Below, piece by piece: positions 57,523-64,000 of a stretch of 64,000 nt of DNA (positions within the stretch are counted from its first letter, which is position 1; every line of letters starts with the position of its first letter). The stretch covers positions 17,308,501 through 17,372,500 of the forward strand of contig OW285190.1 of NCBI GenBank assembly GCA_935421135.1. Direction: 5' to 3'. The notes beneath the pieces are model-generated. The model ran no database searches. It saw nothing but the letters and a program-made list of their open reading frames with translations, and had not been told where the DNA came from. The DNA comes from Bugulina stolonifera (Eukaryota; Bryozoa; Gymnolaemata; Cheilostomatida; Bugulidae). The position numbers and the translations under genes are program-made.

Positions 57523-60240
57523 CTCACTTACCTGCGATTAATAGTGGGAAGTAAAAATTATTATGGTTACATGTACAAAGTATAATAGGCCTAAGATTAT
57601 GTGAGGTAGATAAATATAGTTCTTTGAAAGTTCAACTTAACAGCCTGTTATCCTATCTCTATTGTGTGTTTATTTTAGCATTGAAAAATAATTATCTGAT
57701 CAATCAAACAGCCACATAAACTGTGCAGATAGGCTGCTATTGCATGTTTTAATGACTTGTTTGTCTAACGGCTGGACTAGTATTTTCCTGCCTTTCGAAA
57801 CAACAATTTCATTAAGTTACATATTATATTGTTTGTGGAACAGAGTAGTCTTTTATTGCTTTCATTCATTATACTAATTGGTGCCATTAGTTCCATTGAA
57901 GTCTATTTTAAGTTTATCTTCCCATCAATTCTCTATTATTTTTATTCTCTCAACCTACAGTGTTTATTCGTCCTGTCGAACATATACAATGTGTATTTGC
58001 TTCATTCTAATTGCAAACTAAATACAATTATTATTATGTTCAATGGAACACACTTGTTCATTATAATATTAAGTACACTTACATGTACATGCATGTTTGT
58101 ATAAGCTTATAATTATATTTAGACAAGGAAGTTAGCACAGAGTATTAAGCTGATGTAGCAATCCTATTGGCTGATGACAGCAGTGTACTGGCTAACATAA
58201 GTAGGGGAAGATATAATTACCTGGGTACCTGGGAACACATTTTACTTTACTCACTGTTTGACTTCCTGGAAAGTTTTCTCTCTTAGAAATAAAATAAAAT
58301 AAACAAGAGTTTGAGTAGCTTTATCCCAACAACATCGACATATAATATCTGGTCACAACACCAATGCCTGTTAGAGGTGATACTCTATAAATTATATGGG
58401 TCAATATTGATTGACACTGTGTTATGTATCCATGAGACTGACTAGTTGAAACCATAACTAGTTACTAGTTTGTTAGTAGTTGTGTTCTCTTGCAGATATT
58501 AACATCACACCAGAGCAGAATAGTTTAGGAGTTGTCATATATCTGTATTGAAGAGATCTGCTGTACAATGAAGCCTGCATCCCTCCTTTTTATTATGCAC
58601 ATAATATACACACTCCCAAGAACGCAACAGCAATGAAGCAGCTCCAATACCCTATTTTTAGTCTGGAAACATAGCTGCATCAAACTTTCTCATTGTCCCC
58701 AAATTATTGCTATGACTTTTCTCAGCTGTCTCATGTTTGTAATTTAGAGAGTGCTGCTAGGTATCACTATTAACCTATAGCTACATGTATACCTGGTAGA
58801 GCTTATTGTGGGAGTAATGCATTTATCCAATTAATTATTGGGATTAGTGCAGTGATTACCATAATAATATGATTCTAGTAATTGATAGCAAAACTGACTG
58901 GATTACTTATAATTTTCTGTCTTGATACTTGAGTAGGATCCATAATAGTGCTTAATACTATGGGCTAATATAAGTTTAGCTTAGGGTTTATCTTGCCTCT
59001 AAAATATTTTATAAGCCAACAAGAAATAACATACTGGTGGCTCTATAAATAATGGGATTCAACAACAACACTAACTAAAACCAAATATTTACTCAAGAGA
59101 TTAATAGAAACAGTGAATGTAGGATCCCAGTCTAATTGATGTCACCATTATCATGGGTTGGGGGCTACACACAAAAAGCAAACATTGAAGCATTGAAGAT
59201 AAGTTATCTGTTCTTATTTTTACAAAGCACAAAGACTATCATATTGCTGTTTGGTCCACTATGTGTTCAGCTACCTCTAGCTACCGACATCTAAATAGTA
59301 CAGCATGTGCATAACATTAGCCAATACTATTAAGTTAATAAAAGTGAACAAGGAAGTAACACAACACCACATACTAGAGTATAGTATGCTGACGTAAGCA
59401 GTCTATTGGCTGACAGAACTAAGGAGGTTGTTACCTGGAGACAGCTTTTATCTTGTTCATTAGATGACTCCCTGGAATAGGTTTAGGTGAACAAAAGGTT
59501 ACTGAGCACCTATTTGCATACCTCTAACAAATACTTTAACAAAACACCATTTTTGTGCATTGGCTCATGCCTCTGTATAGTATGACTGTGTTCTATTTAC
59601 ATTATAAAAAATATTATTATACATTGGACTTGTACTACATGTAGTGTATTAATTGTACTGTCATTTCGTTCCAATTATCCCCCATCTTGCTGTAATTTGT
59701 AATAACTACCCATAGCAGTCAGAAGTTGTTTATTCAGTGGTAGTACCAGTAACTGTCTTGTGATGTGTGACTCTTGTTTTATCTTATTGATAACATCATT
59801 ATACACAAACTTTGTGCAGCTTCTAAAGTATATGCCTACTTGTAGGTAGGTTGAAATTTGAATAGAGGTCTAACATAATCATGATAACTTATCTATTGTG
59901 CTGATATTTTAACTTTGCAAGAAAATATTACGTGTGTTAAGCTTATCTATAAACACACAATAGTGTTGTATTGGCCACATCCCTGTGTGAGCTTATCCTG
60001 TTTCACTGTAATAGCTTTGACTGTTGAGAATTATTACATGTATGTGATAGCTAAGATGTTTGAGGAACTAGACAATTCTGTGTTAAACAACTAATATGTT
60101 TCATAGATTTGAGACAGGATATAAGTCCATCTACCACTTACCATCTACTACTAGTAACTAATGTTAATTTATCCTTGTATCTAGGATGAAATCCCATTCT
60201 ACAGGTTGGTTTCCACTCAGCAGGCCCTACGTGTACTTCC
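57523..60240. other. Intergenic, no gene seen
   Basis: AT-rich sequence without supported exons, repeats or RNA genes. Confidence 0.55.
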
Positions 60241-60271
60241 AGGCCACCTGCAGGCTACCTACAGGTGGCCT
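60241..60271. other. Perfect 10-bp hairpin
   Basis: AGGCCACCTG and CAGGTGGCCT separated by 11 bases. The stem is GC-rich in an AT-rich setting and lies just left of the GGGGC repeat cluster. Confidence 0.7.
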
Positions 60272-60283
60272 GGAGACAGCCTA

Positions 60284-61320
60284 GGGGGGGGGCACATTGG
60301 GACAAAATCTACATTTTTCAGTTTTGCTCGCTGAGATTTTTGAATACATACTTGAAATAACTTTTAAAACATGCTTTCATATGTTTTCTATATAAATTCT
60401 TAGTAAAAATGTTCTAGCAATTACCAATTTTTCATAAAGTCAATTTTACATAGAGCTGTCAACTGTCCCATTCTGCCCCCTGTATGGGGCACATTGGGAC
60501 AAGGTTCGGGGCTAATTAGGACTATATGTTTACAGTGTGGTTGGTTTGGATTTATTCCAAGAATTATTTTTCCTTCCAAAAACAAGGTTATGTATTTGAA
60601 AAGTAAAGGAGTAATCCAAAACAGTAATTATAAGCATTATTAGTGCTAAAATCCATCAAATACAGAGATTGTCAATATTTGCTGACTGCTCCTGCTAAAG
60701 AATTGACTTGCTGATTGTGGTAACATCTGGAGCCTCGTAAATTGTCAGCTCCTTGTTAACCACTATTTTCACTGCTTGAAGAATCTCTTCATCGCTATGC
60801 CTGACTCTAGCAGTAGGTTTACTGTTCCTAATCAGGTTCTAAAAACCCCAACATAATGGTTCCCTCCATCACCCTTAAAAATGACACATATGGGGCTAAT
60901 TGGGACATGTCCCAATTAGCCCCCAACACATGCGTCCCAATGCGCCCCCATAGGACTTTTTTATGTAAACCCCATCTATCCTAAAATTAAATTGCTTTAA
61001 TACTCAAGTGATTGATATGCTGTAATCCTCATTAAAAGTGTTTCAAACTATCAAAGGCACAAAAACATAATCATAACCATGTTGCTATTATAATTAACTC
61101 AATACCGAGGTAAATAAATACTTTTGGTATGAAAATTTTTCATTTACCCACCAAATTCTCTTGTTTTCAATTAGTCTGCTCTTTTCAACATGGCAACCAT
61201 GTTATGCCATTTCCTGTTTTCAACTGAACTTTGACAGTTGTAGAAGGAAGAAAACTACCTATAATCAAGATGTCCCAATGTGCCCCCTGTCCCAGTGTGC
61301 CCCCCCCCCCCCCCCCCCCC
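60284..61320. mobile_element. Candidate DNA transposon remnant with GGGGC..ATTGGGACA ends
   Basis: The left end is a G run plus CACATTGGGACA. The right end is TGTCCCAATGTGCCCCC, then TGTCCCAGTGTG and a run of about 20 C. Internal copies of the motif occur at 60,486 (direct), as a perfect 32-bp palindrome at 60,892-60,923, and at 60,937 (inverse). No transposase frame is seen. Nested insertion of small elements with these 16-bp ends would explain the pattern. Confidence 0.5.
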
Positions 61321-62164
61321 CGTCTCCCCTACAAGGTGATTGCACAATATAGTCATTTTATATTATACTGTAATGCAGTTATCCCAATGATAATTAGTAA
61401 TACTGCAAGTTGCTCAAAATTATGTTAGATGAAAGAAACACTGTAGCTACATGTAAGTAGCCTAAAGGCATAATCTGTACAGTTTTGGGATGGATACTTT
61501 TCAAGCAAATGCCCTGTTTTGAAATGACGTTTTTGAAATATTCCTTTGGCTTCACTCTAATCAACAACCATTGACATGTAGCATGCATTTCAGTGTTGCC
61601 CCTGATCATGCACATGAATTGAGGAGTAGCATACCCCACCCCCACTCCAAGAAGGGGCTTTGGGTTAAAATAAAAACACACTGCATAGTCATAGTGCAAG
61701 CCTGTTAGATATCAAGTCAATATTAGCATTTGCTCTGTAGATACTTAGTTATTGTTTGAAGAGAACAAAAAACCTAAGATTTGCTTCATTCAAAATTACA
61801 CAATAAAAACAAGTTCAAGTGCTGGATAAACAATGGATGGGAATTGTGAAGTATAATAGCTAGATATTTTATAGGAATACAAGTTGTCACACTGCAAAGG
61901 CTATGAGGTGCTAGTTTAATTCAAGGAGGAAGTTTGGATAGGAGGACTGTGGGCTCTGGGCTCAGTAAAGTCAATGTTTTTGTTTTTATAAAGGAGTGAG
62001 ATAAGATTAGAACTAATAGAAAGTCATATTGAGTTGAGTGAACAAGGAACTAGTCAGACACTAGTAGCTACTCTGACTATACACTCATCTACTTTCAACT
62101 CTACAAGTAAAGTATATAGTCTTATAAATATTCTACGATGAGAATATTCTAGAACTCTGTACAG
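61321..62164. other. Upstream region of the second receptor gene
   Basis: AT-rich. No clear TATA box or exon was recognised before the ATG at 62,165. Confidence 0.5.
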
Positions 62165-63402
62165 ATGATGTATAAATACTATCAGATACTCTGTGGATGT
62201 GCGCTGGTGCTACTACTTCTGGTAAATGGAGGTAAGTCTCTAACAACAGAGAATATAATAATTTATGTCCATGTGTGTTGTTCAAGAGATATACACTACT
62301 CCTTGCCATTAAACATTTTCTATTATCTCAAACAATCCAACAGTATTTTACAGTAACATACAATTATAAAACTAACACCACATACTAGTAACAGTGTACA
62401 GGTAATATTCATGTAAGCCTACCATCTCCATTGTACATTTAGTAGATATTTTGCTCTTACTATACCTACCTCACTATATGTGGTAGACAGTGGTGGAACT
62501 GATGCTCATCATATGCTGCTGCAGTTAGAACGTTATAAAGTGCTGATGGAACCAGTTTACTGTCAAGAGGTCTTAGCTCAGTTATTAACTACCATTGGTT
62601 TTCTCTGTATTTTATTCTCACAAATTGAAAGGGCTGAAACCAGTAAAAAAAACTTCACTTTTTAATTCGCATGCTGTGAACAATGCCTATAATCAGTACC
62701 TAATGAGTTATTTACAATGCAGTGTAAACATATATGTACATGTAGGGCCTACATGTAACAATTAATTATAAACCCCAAGAGGTAACAACTTTTACTGGCA
62801 ACATTACAATATGACACTTCCAATGTGCACAGCTGATGACTTTCTGAATGATAACCAAATGCAAAGATGTAATTATGTAATGGCACTAACCAGTTAGTAA
62901 TTGGTCTACTTATATACTCCTACCTTGAAATTAGACTGCTACCAATTTTTCTGTCTAAAATCCGCAAAGATCAAATTATTGGTTATAAAGAATAAAATTC
63001 AGTAAATACCCAATAATGTCACCCATAACTCGAATTACTATTAAGTGCAGAACATTATCATAAATGCTTCATCAAACCCATCTAACAGCATCATTGTACA
63101 CAATTTTATTATATTATATGTTTTGTGGTACATGTACATGACTTGTACAATAATGTTTGTAGGTAGATCAACTCCTACCAACAAAGCTAGAGGTAAAGAT
63201 ACAGCATCATCCAGTCCAAGTGCAATCATTGGTAGGAATCCTTCTATAGTAGTAGATGGTGTGACTGAAGACTCTTCAATTGGTGCTGGAACTGCGTTAA
63301 ACTGTGCTGACTGTTTCTACATAGGAGTATCAGCATCAGCTCACCACTGGAGGGTAGATCTTGGGAATCAATACTTTATAACACAAGTTAAAGTATACGC
63401 TG
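62165..63402 (+). CDS. 5' end of a second FTP receptor-like gene
   Basis: Exon 62,165-62,231 encodes MMYKYYQILCGCALVLLLLV, a good signal peptide, and ends phase 1 before GTAAGT. Exon 63,163-63,402 (phase 1-1) encodes the first half of an FTP domain: RSTPTNKARGKDTASSS, NPSIVVDGV, CADCFYIGVSASAHHWRVDL. It is very close to FTP domains 1 and 2 of the upstream gene. The second FTP half-exon should lie beyond the window. This start shows what the upstream gene's missing first exon should look like. Confidence 0.75.
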
Positions 63403-64000
63403 GTAGGTATGCCTCCATGTATATACCGCATAATACCTACTATAATAATAGATGGATAGAATTCACAAATTAATAACAATGTTACGTTGCTTTATAAATT
63501 AAAATTATACCTTGAAACAAATAATTTGATAATGGCATTTATTACCAGAACATGTAGTGTATAACTTGTATACATTTATACCTCAGTGAGACATCCTACA
63601 TGCACATATTCTAGATGCAAATGATTTAGATGCAAATGTAGATTGTGTTTTTGGTTTCTGTAATTACTTGAGATGCATCACTCATTGATTAATTTTAGCA
63701 ACTCTTTCAAATGTTTGTATTGTTTTATCATCTTTATCTAAAATTGCTATCAGTGCAATAATATGTGTTTTGGTTGCATGTAGAATTCAATGTTTGTTTG
63801 CTATATTCAGCATTATTTTTGCTTTTGCTTGGACCAGCAATTAGTCTATACATTACAAAGATAAAGGTGACCATTCTGGTTACTCTAAAATATCTTTTTT
63901 CTGAATTAACAATAATAATCTATAGCCAATTCCATATTTCTCTCCTCTGCTTGAAGAGTTCCATGGAACGATCCATGGGTGCAACCTACGTGTAATAGTA
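63403..64000 (+). other. Intron of the second receptor gene
   Basis: AT-rich, no further exon recognised before the window ends. Confidence 0.55.

Noticed and set aside
62480..62665. Extra exon between signal peptide and FTP exon (DSGGTDAHHMLLQLERY)
   Set aside because: The acceptor phase fits but no donor gives the phase 1 end needed to join the FTP exon.

Overview
The window looks like animal nuclear DNA, most likely from a sponge (demosponge); that is an inference. Genes are split by short GT-AG introns, the background is AT-rich and rich in the palindrome TACATGTA, and the clearest host gene is a many-exon receptor of fucolectin-like, fibronectin III and sushi domains. No bacterial features are seen. 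Exon limits are inferred from reading frame, splice signals, phase and similarity between paralogous exons.

Region 1 (1-21,840) is a tandem array of a 10.35-kb unit: copy 1 at 1-10,342, copy 2 at 10,343-20,696, and a partial third copy from 20,697 that stops in a GT microsatellite. Each unit carries scattered, mostly phase-1 exons of a decaying gene whose best part resembles the end of a tyrosine-recombinase-like (Crypton-like) protein. It also holds a long array of GTCCTCATTTG motifs, a tRNA-like SINE and a worn MITE. Region 2 (21,836-22,552) is a fold-back of GT/AC microsatellite and a 10-bp minisatellite.

Region 3 (23,044-54,609) is one host receptor-like gene: two FTP (F5/8C/fucolectin) domains, about seven fibronectin III domains mostly split over two exons, a juxtamembrane domain, a sushi domain, then a transmembrane helix and a tail with a YEEI motif. 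It has in-frame TGA codons at 33,694 and 54,607. A paralogue begins at 62,165 with a signal-peptide exon.

The most notable structure lies in the last intron of that gene. Element A (36,948-53,753) has Polinton/Maverick-type ends: AG...CT termini, inverted repeats of about 465 bp and a 6-bp target duplication TCTGCC. It carries two divergently arranged spliced genes, an IkB-like ankyrin protein of 334 aa on the minus strand and an unrecognised 447-aa protein on the plus strand. Between them sit paired promoters and an array of CATCGGG repeats. Element B (45,006-53,494) is inserted in A's right inverted repeat with its own 6-bp duplication (AGGGAG) and the same terminal sequence. B is an 8.5-kb near-perfect palindrome. 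Each arm carries a fragment of a family B DNA polymerase (DTDS motif), an Asp-rich/basic reading frame and the ~80-bp repeats also found in A, and the centre is again a CATCGGG array between mirrored promoters. The likely history is that B formed as a fold-back dimer during replication of a Polinton-like element, then integrated into A, which was already in the receptor gene.

Region 4 (54,610-62,164) is intergenic, with a SINE-like sequence and a cluster of inverted GGGGC..ATTGGGACA repeats.
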